This document shows positions 1 to 8,900 of a DNA stretch of 31,511 bases, in pieces; within the stretch, counting starts at the first letter, position 1; every line of letters begins with the position of its first letter. Under the pieces are notes generated by a model. It worked only from the letters and a program-made list of their open reading frames with translations. It searched no databases and was not told the DNA's origin. Made by a program: the position numbers and the translations under genes. This DNA is from a virus, in the IMG/VR virus record IMGVR_UViG_3300044911_003152, positions 1 through 31,511 of that record; one strand, given 5' to 3'.

Positions 1-1223
1 GCGGCGATCTTCACCTTGCGGGTCGTCAGGTCCAGGAACAGGCCGAGGTCCGTGATCGGCACGTAGACCGAGTGGATCTGGGCGATGTCCTGGTCCGGGC
101 CACCCGGCTTGGGCAGGAGCGCGATGGTGTTGCTGGCCATGTAGCGGACCTTGTAGCCGTCCCAGCGCCCGATGGAGAGGGCGCCCGCGCCCTCGGTCGC
201 GCCGTTGGCGGCCGTCGCGCCGACCATGCCGTCACCGGCGGTCGCGCGGCGGTTGATGCCCTGCTGCATGAAGCCCATCGCGTTCAGGTCCTCCATGAGC
301 TGCATGGAGTCCGGGTCGCCCAGCATGACCTCGGTGCCGCGGAAGCCGTCCGCCGACTTGTAGCAGTCGTTGTCCAGGCCGGTGATGGTGCGGAAGATCG
401 TGTTCCGCCACTTGTCCGGGTCCAGCACCTCGTAGATCGTGCCGGCGGGAGCGGTCTTCGGCCAGACGCCGGTCACGCCGGCCGAGGCCACCGTGTCCTC
501 CAGCGCCTGCCCCTCGACCTCGCGGCCCAGCTCCAGGGCCAGGAACTCGCGGCCGCGCTCGGGGAGGCTCATCCCGTACTGCGACGCCAGATCCTGCTGG
601 GCGTTCAGGTGCCACTCGGCGTGGATCGCGTTCTCGACCGCGGTCACGGTCGAGCTGGCCATCTGGAAGTCGGCCGCGCGGGAGGTGTCGCCCTCGCTCG
701 CGATGGCCGTGTAGTCCGGGTCGAGCTTGCTGTTGAACAGGTCGCCCGTGCTGAAGGCGCCACCGTTCTGCGCCGCCTTCTGTTTCCAGGTGTGGACGAA
801 CGCGCGCGGCTGATTCTGGACGCGGACGTCGCAGAAACGGTCGAGCAACGTGCGCTCGTACACCTGCTCCACCACGGCGAGCTGCTGGACGGTGAAGGCG
901 GCCACCGCGGAGCTGGCGGTCGTCTCGCCCATCCGCAGGCGCTTGGCCTCCTCGGCCTTGCCCTTACCGTCCAGGTAAACCGCGGCGGCCTCGCGGAGCG
1001 ACGGATCGTTGACCAGCAGGTCGTGGCCGTGGAAGGACAGGCCGAACGTGCCGGCGGCCTCCAGGGCGGCCATGTGCTTGGCCTGCCGCTCCATGGCGAG
1101 CGCGATGAAGGCACGCTTGCGGGAGGGCAGCGCCTCCGGGATCAGCATGCCGTAGGTCTTCAGAGCGTCGGCGACCGCCTTGAGGTCGCTGCGCCGCGGG
1201 TCGAGGGCCTCTCCAATCATCAT
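1..1223 (-). CDS. Major capsid protein (partial, C-terminus off the window)
   Basis: This is an open frame of 407 complete codons that runs off the left edge. It was read directly on the minus strand and begins MMIGEALDPRR. The start at 1223 has GGAGG at 1232-1236, 8 nt upstream; the second Met at 1220 is possible. Composition is balanced and protein-like, unlike the Arg/Pro-rich shadow frames. It lies 44 nt downstream of the protease/scaffold gene, the classic place for the main shell protein. The N-terminal part is helical and charged, as in capsid proteins with an N-arm; the later part is rich in short beta-prone stretches and Gly/Ala/Thr loops. I infer the HK97 fold from context; no single motif proves it. 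A decoration or other head protein is the main alternative. Confidence 0.75.
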   Translation of the reverse strand, partial: MMIGEALDPRRSDLKAVADALKTYGMLIPEALPSRKRAFIALAMERQAKHMAALEAAGTFGLSFHGHDLLVNDPSLREAAAVYLDGKGKAEEAKRLRMGETTASSAVAAFTVQQLAVVEQVYERTLLDRFCDVRVQNQPRAFVHTWKQKAAQNGGAFSTGDLFNSKLDPDYTAIASEGDTSRAADFQMASSTVTAVENAIHAEWHLNAQQDLASQYGMSLPERGREFLALELGREVEGQALEDTVASAGVTGVWPKTAPAGTIYEVLDPDKWRNTIFRTITGLDNDCYKSADGFRGTEVMLGDPDSMQLMEDLNAMGFMQQGINRRATAGDGMVGATAANGATEGAGALSIGRWDGYKVRYMASNTIALLPKPGGPDQDIAQIHSVYVPITDLGLFLDLTTRKVKIA

Positions 1224-1267
1224 TTCCGTTTCCTCCAGAGTGGAACAGGTGTGTGGGACGGGTCCGC

Positions 1268-1900
1268 TTACTCGCGGCCCAGGCCCGTGCGCAGCTTGTT
1301 GATGGCGACCGCCATCGTGGCGGCCTCCACGGTCAATTCGGGCGCCGGAGCGGCCGGAGCGGGAGCGGCCGAGGGCGGATCGTCGGTGGCCTCGGTGCGG
1401 ACCAGCCCGGTCGCGGCGGCGGCCGTGGCCTTCGCCACTTCGTCGGCGACCTCGGCGAGCGTCTCACCGGCGGCCTTCACGGCCTCCACGGTGGTCGCCT
1501 TGCCCTCCTGGACCCACTTGACCAGCTTCGCCTCCACCGTCTTGCGGTGCGCCGCCGGAGTGGCCTCCACGGCGTCGATGACGGCCTTGGCCATGGCGTC
1601 GGTGTGCTCCGCCTTGGCGAGCTTGTCGTTTGCCTCCTTGGCCTTGGCCTCGGCCGTCTTCAGGGCGGCCGTCGCCTCGGTCAGCGCGTCCTGCGCGGCC
1701 TTCAGCTCGGTCTCCTTGGCCTGGACCTTGGCGGCCTCGGCGGTGCAGGTCGTCTTCACCTGCGCCAGCTCGGTCTCCAGGGCGGTGCAGCGCGCCTGGG
1801 CTTCGGACAGCTTGCCCTCGCCCTCGACGGTGGCCCGCAGCTCGGCCATCAGCTCCGCCACCAGGGCGGCGTGGTTCTTCTTCAGCTCGGCCAGCGTCAT
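1268..1900 (-). CDS. Nested scaffold protein from an in-frame internal start
   Basis: This predicted second product of the protease/scaffold gene has 210 residues. It starts at Met226 of the long protein, exactly where the coiled-coil scaffold begins (MTLAELKKNH). AGGAGG lies at 1906-1911, 5 nt before the ATG, which is much better than anything in front of the full-length start. The arrangement matches lambda C/Nu3, where the scaffold is made alone from inside the protease gene. This would supply excess scaffold over protease. The internal ribosome site and frame are read directly; production of the short form is inferred. Confidence 0.6.
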   Translation of the reverse strand: MTLAELKKNHAALVAELMAELRATVEGEGKLSEAQARCTALETELAQVKTTCTAEAAKVQAKETELKAAQDALTEATAALKTAEAKAKEANDKLAKAEHTDAMAKAVIDAVEATPAAHRKTVEAKLVKWVQEGKATTVEAVKAAGETLAEVADEVAKATAAAATGLVRTEATDDPPSAAPAPAAPAPELTVEAATMAVAINKLRTGLGRE

Positions 1901-2575
1901 CGTCGCCTCCTCGGTCTTGATCATCCCGGCCTCGACCAGTCGCGCATACGCTGCGCTGGCCTCCCGGTGGTTTTCCGTGTTCGGTCGCGCGAACGTGCCC
2001 GCCGAAGGCACGCGCACCGCATCGTAAGTCTCCAGCTTCCAGCCGCGGACCTCGCACACAAACTGGTTTCTGTACGGCTCGTTGGCGTCCCAATACGGGG
2101 ACGCCTCATCGATCAGGTGCTCTTCGATGTAGCCGGTGCCGCGGGAACTGAACCCGATCTGCAACCCGGCCCGGTAGAGGACCAGCATGTCTCGCCCGTG
2201 CGTGGTGTCCAGGAAGGCCACCTTGCCGCGGGCGTGAGCGACCTTGCCGGGGTAGACCACGTCCTCGTCCACGCCGAGTCTGACGAGCGCCAGCGGGACC
2301 TTGAACGTGGGGTTCCAGTCCGGGTGGTCCTCTTCTCCGTCCACAAGGTCGAGGCCGCCCAGGCCGGCCTTGATGCGCTCCGCCAGGGCGGCGTTCTCCG
2401 CCCGGAAGTCGGCGACCGGATATACCCGGTGGTTGCCGTTCACGCGCCCGGCCACGCCGAAGTCGGCGTCGACCACGGCGAGGTACAGTTTGGGGTCGAG
2501 ACCGAAGCTGGCGACGTCCTCATAGACGCGACCGCCAGGGGCCATGACGAATCGTTCTCGCAGGGCGATGCGCAT
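1268..2575 (-). CDS. Prohead maturation protease fused to scaffold (S80-like)
   Basis: This 435-residue protein joins a protease to a scaffold. Residues about 35-190 resemble the T4 gp21-type prohead core protease (peptidase S80). An NGNHRVYP segment (46-53) leads to EEDHPDW with the probable catalytic His84, and then GFSSRGTG with the probable nucleophile Ser143 or Ser144. From about residue 226 the chain becomes a long Lys/Glu/Ala-rich coiled coil with a Pro/Ala-rich linker near the C-terminus, as expected of a scaffold. The start at 2575 is chosen because homology-like sequence begins soon after. It has no clear ribosome site; Met at 2545 is an alternative. The protease would cut scaffold and capsid protein during prohead maturation. 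The capsid gene follows immediately. A nested scaffold start is described separately. Confidence 0.8.
   Translation of the reverse strand: MRIALRERFVMAPGGRVYEDVASFGLDPKLYLAVVDADFGVAGRVNGNHRVYPVADFRAENAALAERIKAGLGGLDLVDGEEDHPDWNPTFKVPLALVRLGVDEDVVYPGKVAHARGKVAFLDTTHGRDMLVLYRAGLQIGFSSRGTGYIEEHLIDEASPYWDANEPYRNQFVCEVRGWKLETYDAVRVPSAGTFARPNTENHREASAAYARLVEAGMIKTEEATMTLAELKKNHAALVAELMAELRATVEGEGKLSEAQARCTALETELAQVKTTCTAEAAKVQAKETELKAAQDALTEATAALKTAEAKAKEANDKLAKAEHTDAMAKAVIDAVEATPAAHRKTVEAKLVKWVQEGKATTVEAVKAAGETLAEVADEVAKATAAAATGLVRTEATDDPPSAAPAPAAPAPELTVEAATMAVAINKLRTGLGRE
1898..1911 (-). promoter_or_regulatory. Strong internal ribosome binding site and start for scaffold
   Basis: On the minus strand AGGAGG (1906-1911), a 5-nt spacer and ATG (1900-1898) lie in frame inside the protease/scaffold gene, at the boundary between the protease and coiled-coil parts. 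Confidence 0.6.
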
Positions 2576-2581
2576 GGTCGA

Positions 2582-2610
2582 GGTGTATCCCAGCGAGGAG
2601 CGGCGTGCAA
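2582..2610 (-). promoter_or_regulatory. Weak candidate promoter for the capsid genes
   Basis: Minus strand TTGCAC (2610-2605), a 17-nt spacer and TACACC (2587-2582). Each hexamer matches only 3 of 6 sigma70 consensus positions. The -10-like element is followed by six bases and then the proposed ATG at 2575, so transcription from here could give a leaderless message. The same spacing (TACAAC, six bases, ATG) occurs in the two stronger cassette promoters further right. Confidence 0.25.
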
Positions 2611-2631
2611 CCCCTGGATTTGCAAGGATTT

Positions 2632-2659
2632 CCACGGCGCGTGGTAGACACCGCCACGC
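2632..2659. other. Overlapping, mutually exclusive hairpins before the capsid operon
   Basis: Three short arms lie in a row on the plus strand: CCACG (2632-2636), CGTGG (2640-2644) and CCACG (2654-2658). The middle arm can pair with either neighbour. It forms a tight 5-bp hairpin with a 3-nt loop, or a 6-bp hairpin (2639-2644 with 2654-2659) with a 9-nt loop. The element lies in the 118-nt gap between the 90-residue gene and the protease/scaffold gene. No T-run follows, so it is not a simple terminator. Confidence 0.3.
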
Positions 2660-2693
2660 CGTAGCGAAATGGCTTGCCGGTCGCGGGGTTACT

Positions 2694-2966
2694 TCACGGC
2701 GCCGGTGCCGCGCGCACCACTGGCCCGGTGCCGTCCGGGCCGAGGTGGAAGTACGGCAGGTCCGCATACGCCTGCCCGTGTCGCTTCACGGTGCGCAGGA
2801 ACGCGGTGACCGCCTGCTGGACCACGGCCTCCGGTCTGCGCGTCCGGTTCGCTCGCCAGACGAGCGAGATCAGGAGGCTCAGGCGTTTGCGCTGATCGGA
2901 GGTGAGGGGGATGGAGTCGATGGAGGCAGGGGAGGGGGGAGGCGTTGCGGTTCGGGTGGCGGCCAT
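2694..2966 (-). CDS. Small protein of unknown function (90 aa)
   Basis: I do not recognise this protein. After a Pro/Ser-rich N-terminus, residues 22-60 read as two amphipathic helices (LTSDQRKRLSLLISLVWRAN, then EAVVQQAVTAFLRTV). This is reminiscent of small helical DNA-binding or accessory proteins. The start ATG at 2966 lies 11 nt after the fibre gene's stop and has no good ribosome site. Translational coupling to the fibre gene would be needed if this start is right. Codon composition resembles the neighbouring real genes and not the shadow frames. A loosely similar segment, LTDEQREVFERAVAHF, occurs in the 115-residue protein at 21117-21464. The family is unknown. Confidence 0.55.
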   Translation of the reverse strand: MAATRTATPPPSPASIDSIPLTSDQRKRLSLLISLVWRANRTRRPEAVVQQAVTAFLRTVKRHGQAYADLPYFHLGPDGTGPVVRAAPAP

Positions 2967-2977
2967 GCCGCAGGACG

Positions 2978-4753
2978 TTACCCGAAATAGACGGCGGTGA
3001 GCACCTGACCGTTGCCCGGCGCGTAGGTCGCGCCGTAGAGCAGCTCGGTACCATCGGCCTCCACCGAGTCGAGCTGGGCGAACTCGTCGTTGCTGCCCTG
3101 GGAGCCGTCGGTCACGGGCACCTGCGGAGCCGTGCCGCGGATGAGCAGGACGGCGCCCTGGGCGCGCCGCGACAGGACGAGGCTCAGGCTGGAGCCGTCG
3201 CCCGTGAAGTTCTCCACCCGCTGGACCGGGGCGGCCGGGCGGCGGTGATCGTAGATGGCCGCGTTGGCGATGGTCGTCGCGTTGGCGGCGACCTTGACCA
3301 CGGCGAGCTTGACGTGGTTGGCGGGCAGCGAGGGGACGGTGGGCGAGCCGGCCGGCGTGCCGGCCGTGACCGTGGCGACGCCGCTGGCGTCGAACGAGAT
3401 CAGGTCGTAGCGAGGGTTGGTCGCGTCGGCCGCGCCGATGGCGAGGTTCGTGTTCTGCGCGCCGGCGATGCGCGTGCCGCTCGCGTTGTAGACCGTCGCG
3501 GCAGCCACCTGGACGCTCATGTCCGGCGAGGACTGCGCGGTGACGAGCCCGGCGGTCGCGGTGTCCTGGTTCACGACCACGCCGTTGGCGTGGACCGGAG
3601 CGGCCACCTCGATGTCGCGGCGGCGGATGTTGGCCAGGAGCGAGGACGCCCCTTCCTTGCCCAGGTCGGCCAGCTTGGACTCGGCGATGGCGGCGCTGCC
3701 GTTGATGTGCGCGTCCACAATGGCGCCGTCGGCGATGTGCTCGGCGGCGATGCTGTCGTCGGCGATCTTGCTGCCGTCCACGGCGTCGGCGCCGATCTTG
3801 CCGTTGGTGACCGCGCCGTCGTTCATCTTGGCCGAGGTGATCGAGCTGTCCAGGATCTTGGCCTCGGTGACCGCGTTGTCGGCCAGGGCGTCGGTGCCGA
3901 CCGCGCTGTTCTGGATGTGCTCCGCGCCCACCGCGTCGTCCGCCAGCTTGTCGGCGGTGACCGCGTCGGCGGCGAGCTGCGCCGTACCGACCGCGCCGGC
4001 CGCGATGCCGGCCGCCACGCGGGAGAGCATGACCGAGTCGGAGCGCAGCGCGTCCAGGGCCATGTCGGAGAGCGTGACGATCTGCGGGTAGACGAGGCTG
4101 TACGCCTCCTCCACCGTGACCGGGTTGTTCAGGGTCAGCTCACCGCTGCCGGTGAGGGGCCACTCGTCGGAGTAGAACCGGATCGTGTAGGTGCCGCCCG
4201 TGGTACGCGCCGAGGCCGTGATGATGGCCCAGACGTCGTTGCCGGTGTTCGCGTCGACCAGCCGCGCGCCGTTGGTCTTGTAGACCTGGGCCGCGTACTT
4301 GCCCTTCTGACCCAGCATCACCTTGCCGGAGTTGGTGTTGAAGGCGTTGGCCTGCCCGGAGTTGCCCGCGGACACCTCCAACAGGACGGGAATGCCGACC
4401 ACGCTGCCGTCGCCGATCACGCCGGCCGTGGTCGTGAAGGGGAACTCGGTCGTCTCGGGCGAGCTGCTGATGGCGATGGACGTGCCGTTGGGATTGCTCA
4501 GGTCCCCGGTGGCCACGAGCTGGAGGATGCGCTTGGAGCCGAGCACGCCCGACTTGGCGCCGCTGGAGAGGTGTGCGTCGTCGATGGCGCCCGACGCGAT
4601 GTGCTCCGAATCGACCGCGTTGTCCGCGAGCTTGGAGCCGTCGATGGCGTCGGCGGCGATCTTCGCCCCCGACACCTGCCCGTCGCCGATGTCGGCGCTC
4701 TGGATGGAGCCGGCGTCGTACTGACCGGCGTAGACGAAGACCTGAGTTGCCAT
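2978..4753 (-). CDS. Tail fibre protein with decapeptide repeats
   Basis: This 591-residue protein is a likely host-binding fibre. The start at 4753 has GGAGG 9 nt upstream, which is preferred over the longer frame from 4792. Two blocks of ten-residue repeats stand out. Residues 15-64 carry five copies and residues 253-352 ten, with a pattern like DAVDGSKIAD, NAVDSEHIAS, GAIVDAHING: a hydrophobic pair at positions 2-3 and another at 8. Such periodic repeats are typical of trimeric fibre shafts. Between them is a Gly/Thr-rich beta domain (about 65-225). The C-terminal third, after RRRDIEVAAPVHANG, looks like a structural beta domain ending in a short segment before the stop. It sits with the other tip genes downstream of the tape measure. 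A whisker or baseplate fibre is an alternative role. Confidence 0.8.
   Translation of the reverse strand: MATQVFVYAGQYDAGSIQSADIGDGQVSGAKIAADAIDGSKLADNAVDSEHIASGAIDDAHLSSGAKSGVLGSKRILQLVATGDLSNPNGTSIAISSSPETTEFPFTTTAGVIGDGSVVGIPVLLEVSAGNSGQANAFNTNSGKVMLGQKGKYAAQVYKTNGARLVDANTGNDVWAIITASARTTGGTYTIRFYSDEWPLTGSGELTLNNPVTVEEAYSLVYPQIVTLSDMALDALRSDSVMLSRVAAGIAAGAVGTAQLAADAVTADKLADDAVGAEHIQNSAVGTDALADNAVTEAKILDSSITSAKMNDGAVTNGKIGADAVDGSKIADDSIAAEHIADGAIVDAHINGSAAIAESKLADLGKEGASSLLANIRRRDIEVAAPVHANGVVVNQDTATAGLVTAQSSPDMSVQVAAATVYNASGTRIAGAQNTNLAIGAADATNPRYDLISFDASGVATVTAGTPAGSPTVPSLPANHVKLAVVKVAANATTIANAAIYDHRRPAAPVQRVENFTGDGSSLSLVLSRRAQGAVLLIRGTAPQVPVTDGSQGSNDEFAQLDSVEADGTELLYGATYAPGNGQVLTAVYFG
3698..3997 (-). 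repeat. Ten tandem 30-bp coding repeats in the tail fibre
   Basis: Ten consecutive decapeptides (residues 253-352 of the fibre) fit the pattern x-A-V/I-x-x-x-K/H-I/L-x-D/N. The spacing is exactly 30 bp without interruption. The DNA copies have diverged but keep the periodicity, so this is an old protein repeat rather than a fresh DNA duplication. Confidence 0.8.
4562..4711 (-). repeat. Five tandem 30-bp coding repeats in the tail fibre
   Basis: A second block of the same decapeptide lies near the N-terminus of the fibre (residues 15-64), for example DAIDGSKLAD and NAVDSEHIAS. It is separated from the ten-copy block by about 190 non-repetitive residues. Confidence 0.75.
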
Positions 4754-4841
4754 GCGAATTGACCTCCGGCGTTGTTGAGTTGCCGGCCCCAAGTTGCCGA
4801 GCCTTTACGGCCGCTGCAAGGTGCGGGGTAGACACTCGACC

Positions 4842-4856
4842 ACTCGCCGGGCGAGT
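4842..4856. other. Inverted repeat just after the 193-aa tail gene
   Basis: ACTCG, CCGGG, CGAGT forms a 5-bp stem with a 5-nt loop, starting 3 nt after the stop codon of the gene at 4859-5440. There is no T-run on the minus strand, so it is at best an RNA-processing or pausing hairpin. The rest of the 105-nt gap to the fibre gene holds only the fibre ribosome site. Confidence 0.25.
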
Positions 4857-4858
4857 CG

Positions 4859-5440
4859 TTACGCGGGCTCCAGCCAGTTGACCGTGACCACTCGGCCGCT
4901 CGGGATCGCGTCGCCCAGCTCCACGGTGGCGCCAGAGACGTAGAAGCGGCCGGCCGGCGGCGGCGAGCTGGCCGACCGTCGGATCGGGACGACACCGTGG
5001 CGGACCTGGACGCTCGCCTCCCAGCCGGCGGACACCGACTGCGGAAGCTCGAACGACGTGGTTTCACCTGCGGTCTCGAAATCGTGGTCGCGCGGCGTGA
5101 CGCCGCCTCCGCCGGCGCTGTTTGCACCGACGATCTGGCCGCCAACCCGCTTGAGATACTGCCCGTCGGCGATTGCGCCGAACTCCAGCTTGGCCTCCGG
5201 CGTGGAGACCTCGGCCGGCGGCCGGGTCTCGCGATGCCACCGCCCAGGCGTGGCCTCGGCGAAGCCGTTGCGGAGGATGACGTCGTCAGACGGGGTCTCG
5301 GTGGAGTCAGGCACCCAGACGAACAGGTCGTCCTCCGCCTTGACGAAGACCACGTCCGTCTGTGAGGGGTACAGCGCCCGCATGGCGGCGAGCGTCGCCA
5401 CCCGACGGATGCTGCCTCGGGCTTGTGCGGTGATCGTCAT
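4859..5440 (-). CDS. Tail-tip or fibre-associated structural protein (193 aa)
   Basis: I do not recognise the exact family. The protein has phage tail-fibre traits. Its N-terminus (about 10-60) resembles modules that begin fibre proteins, with ALYPSQTDVVFVKAEDDLFV and WVPDST. A central ADGQYLKRVGGQIVGAN stretch (about 95-111) is the kind of 'step/layer' motif seen in many fibre shafts. The C-terminal 70 residues are beta-rich. AGGAGG lies 6 nt before the ATG. It sits between the 164-residue gene and the decapeptide-repeat fibre, in one leftward run of tail-tip genes. It may join the fibre to the tail tip, or be a short fibre itself. Confidence 0.7.
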   Translation of the reverse strand: MTITAQARGSIRRVATLAAMRALYPSQTDVVFVKAEDDLFVWVPDSTETPSDDVILRNGFAEATPGRWHRETRPPAEVSTPEAKLEFGAIADGQYLKRVGGQIVGANSAGGGGVTPRDHDFETAGETTSFELPQSVSAGWEASVQVRHGVVPIRRSASSPPPAGRFYVSGATVELGDAIPSGRVVTVNWLEPA

Positions 5441-5455
5441 GGCGGCCCTCCTGGG

Positions 5456-5950
5456 CTACTTCAGCAGGCGCGCGGTCTCGGCGTCCTGCGGAAGCACGCT
5501 GAAGCCGACCGAGACCTCCACCGTCGCCTCGCCCTGGCCGTCGGTGCCCCAATACCAGCCCTCGGCCTCGGCAATGTTTGGCCAGATCATGCCCCGGACC
5601 GGGACGTCGGAGTCGCAGGTCAGATAGGCGGTCCCCACGAGCTGCAACCCGTCGTCGCCGTCCGACTCGGCGAGGTAGGCCAGAATCACCGGGGGGCCAC
5701 TCTTCAGCACCACCTCGATTTCAAGGACCACCGCGCCGGCGACCACGGCGGCCTCGGCGGCCTCCACCTGTTCCTCGGTTGGGTCGCCGGTCAGCCCCGG
5801 CGTGAGCGCCTTGACGAGCCAGGGGCACAGGCTGGCGTAGACAGCGTCACGGACCGTGTGCAGGGCGAGCTTGCCCGCCGCGGTGTCGACGGTGAGCGTG
5901 CGGGCGGCCACGAAGGCGCCGGCGACGGGGCGAGAGGGATAACCGCGCAT
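5456..5950 (-). CDS. Tail-region protein of unknown function (164 aa)
   Basis: No family is recognised. It starts 2 nt after the stop of the 1309-residue tail-tip gene, with its AGGAGG inside the end of that gene 7 nt before the ATG, so the two are probably translationally coupled. The protein is mixed alpha/beta. A helical Ala/Val-rich middle (about 60-80) is followed by beta-prone stretches with Trp and Tyr (EAEGWYWGTDG, about 129-139). There are no signal peptide or membrane segments. Position between two tail-tip genes points to a virion tip component or an assembly factor. Confidence 0.7.
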   Translation of the reverse strand: MRGYPSRPVAGAFVAARTLTVDTAAGKLALHTVRDAVYASLCPWLVKALTPGLTGDPTEEQVEAAEAAVVAGAVVLEIEVVLKSGPPVILAYLAESDGDDGLQLVGTAYLTCDSDVPVRGMIWPNIAEAEGWYWGTDGQGEATVEVSVGFSVLPQDAETARLLK

Positions 5951-5952
5951 GA

Positions 5953-8900
5953 TCAGACCTCCTCATCGAACGAAAGCGACCGGACGGCCATCCAGGGCCG
6001 GACCACGGATTGTGGAGAGACCGATGCCCCCGATGGCAGGGCCTCCTGGGAGCATTGGAAGGCGATTTGCCGGACCTCGACACCACCCGGCCGGACCAGC
6101 ATCAGCTCGTAGCCGTTGGCCGCCCCAGCGGGCGCGAAGTCTCTGTCCTGCGACTCGGAAGGGAGCGCGCGTTCACCCTGCCAGACCAGGGCGCATTGCC
6201 GAGCGCCGAAGCGCGCCGCGGCCAGCAGCTCCACGACCTCATTCCAGGTGCTGGGTGTCGTGGGTCGGACCGGGGTTGCGAAGGCCGTGGAGCCCTCGCT
6301 GAAGCGCCGTTGCCCGTAGTCGCAGGAGAAGCTGCGCAGCGCCGGCCGCAGCTCATTGACCACCCGGCCGCCACCCGGAAGCGCGCGGGTCTCGACCCCA
6401 GGGTCCACCTTGAAGCCCCAGCCCCAATCGAAGTCCGGGCCGGAGAGATCAGCGAGGCGCCCGAACAGGAAACGGCGCGTCTCGGCGTAGGGGTTCAGGT
6501 AGGACCGCCAGTGGCCGCGGATCGTCACGCGCAGGTAGCGGCGGCGGTGGGTGAGACCGCTGACGTTGTCGTGCGAGTGGAAGTGGTTGGCGAAGGACAC
6601 GGCGAAGCGGTCGCTGAAGATGCAGGCCCGCTCGGTCTCGCCCGCTCCGCTGCCGGAGACGTTCCAGGTGGGAAAGTAGGTCAGCGGGTTGTCGTCCAGG
6701 TAGAGCCGGTCGTGGTCGTTGTCCACGATCCTGAAGACGCGCGGCGCGGAGAGCGAGGACGCCCCGCGCGCGCCCTCCACCCGGACCGCAAAGTAGAACT
6801 GCGGCCCACCGGGGTTGGGGTCGGAGCGCCACTGGTGCGGGCGCCAGACGTTGGGCGTCACGGTGACGCCGGCGCTCACGTAGACCATCCGGTAGGCGAA
6901 GCGCACCCCGTAACCGCCGTTGACGGCCGGGTCGATGAGCCAGTCGGAGAGGTCGCGGTGCCACTCCTCCAGGCCGGCGCCGCCACCGGGGTACAGGGGC
7001 AGGCCAAAGTCCATGGTCCGCCAGGGTGTGCCGGCCTCGGAATCGGAGCCGTACAGGTCCAGGCGCATGTTCGGCCAGGAGCGCCCGAAGACGGCCAGCG
7101 CGTCGGCGCCCCACCCGTCGGCCCCGGCGTCCAGGACCAGGACGGCCTCCGGGACGTACCCGTAGGTGTCCAGCGCTGGGATGCGCCAGGGCGCTCCGCT
7201 GCCGACCAGAGCATTACGTGCGCCCAGGTCGTAGCCGCTGCGGTAGACGTAGGCGCCGGGGGTCGCAGCGTCGCCTCGCCAGCTCGCGCGCAGCCCGGCC
7301 TCCACCCACTGGCCCGAACCGACGCCGGCGGTGGCCTGCGCCGCCCGCATGAGGTTCACGAAGCCGGAGTCGTTGCGGGAAAGGAACCACATGGGCTCGC
7401 GCTTGTTGATGAGCCAGCTCGGGATCGGCGTGGTCGTCAGCTCATGAGTCCAGTCGCGGGTTCGCACGGCGAGCGGCGGCGTCTGCGCCTCGCGGCCGTC
7501 GAAAAACTGAGTGTCGGGGCGGTGCAGGTGGACGAGCTTCCACCGGCTTGTCCGGGTCAGGGTGGCGTCGCCGGTGACGTGCCCCCAGGAGAGCCGTTCG
7601 TCGGACAGGTCCTTGGACAGGTAGGGAGACAGCGTGCCCTGCCCGACCAGCTTGTATTCGGCCAGGAAGTCCGGGTCCTCGTCTCGGCGCCACACCCGCG
7701 CAAAGCACCAGCCCTTGAACTGCCCGTCCATGTCGAGCGCGTACAGCACCTCAATCCAGTCGCCCACGCGGGCCTGGACCGTCGCGCCCGACCCGATGCC
7801 GTCACCCTTGAAGGTGTCGACGAAGCGCAGGTCCACGGCGCTCGCGCTGGCCCGCTTCAGGCGCACCTCCACCGCGCTGCCGTAAGTGGTCGTCTCCGTA
7901 CCACCGGCGTACCCGTTGGCCACCAGGACCATGCGCGAGCCGATGGCGCAGAAATCAAGGTCTCCGCCCTCGACCACGTCTACCCAGAAGCGCACCACGC
8001 CGGAGAGCTGGGCGTTGCCCGCTTTGCCCTCGGCCTCGCCATCTGCGCCGTTGGGGTTGGGCAGGGTCTCTCGGAAGTAGACCACCGGCCCCGTGAGCTG
8101 CGTTGCGGACTGGTCGTGATCGGCGTCGACCACCTGCATGTCGATCAGGCCGCCAACCTCCTGGTCCTTCTGCCAGCCCCATTGGTCCGGGCTGCCCTGC
8201 GCGTCCCAGCCCATGTGGTAGGCGCGGCCCCACGTCGTCGACTTGGACAGGCTGTTGCTGAAGCCGTTGGTCGTCAGCTTGAAGCCGAGCGCGAGGCACT
8301 CCTGGAGCGGCTGCCAGTTGTTCGCCCGGAACACCACGATGCCAGCTTCCACCAGCGTCGCGGTGCTGCCGGTGCCGCCCTCATGCATGTAGGCGTTGGC
8401 GAGGTAGACCGAGCCCCGGTGCAGGCAGGCCGCGATGCCGCCGGCCCAGCCGGCATAGTGGATCACCACCGAGTTGCCGAGCTGCCCATCCGCGCCGGTC
8501 AGCGTGTGGCCGTGCATCGGGTGGAGCGCCCAGAACGTCGGCGGGTCGCCTCCGCCGTAGTTTGCCGCCAACTGCGAGACGTCGGGGAACAGGTCGGCGG
8601 CGGTATGGTCCATGCGCGGCTCGCGCGTGGCCATCGTCCGCGTGGCCATGAGGTCGCTCCAGACCGAGCCGATGTCGGGCACGTACCACTGGTGCGCCTG
8701 CACGTAGAGCTGAGGCCAGCCGTCGTCGCGAACGACCACGGCGGGGGCGTCGGTGTAGGGGCATGGCGTGGCGTGCCCGATGTCCTGTCGCGTGCCGTAG
8801 TCGGCCCCGTCGGCAGTCAGCCAGCCGTAGATCCCAGAGGCGAACGGGTAGCTGTCGGTGTCGAGCCCCAGGGCCAGCACCACCCAGCACAGCCCGCTGG

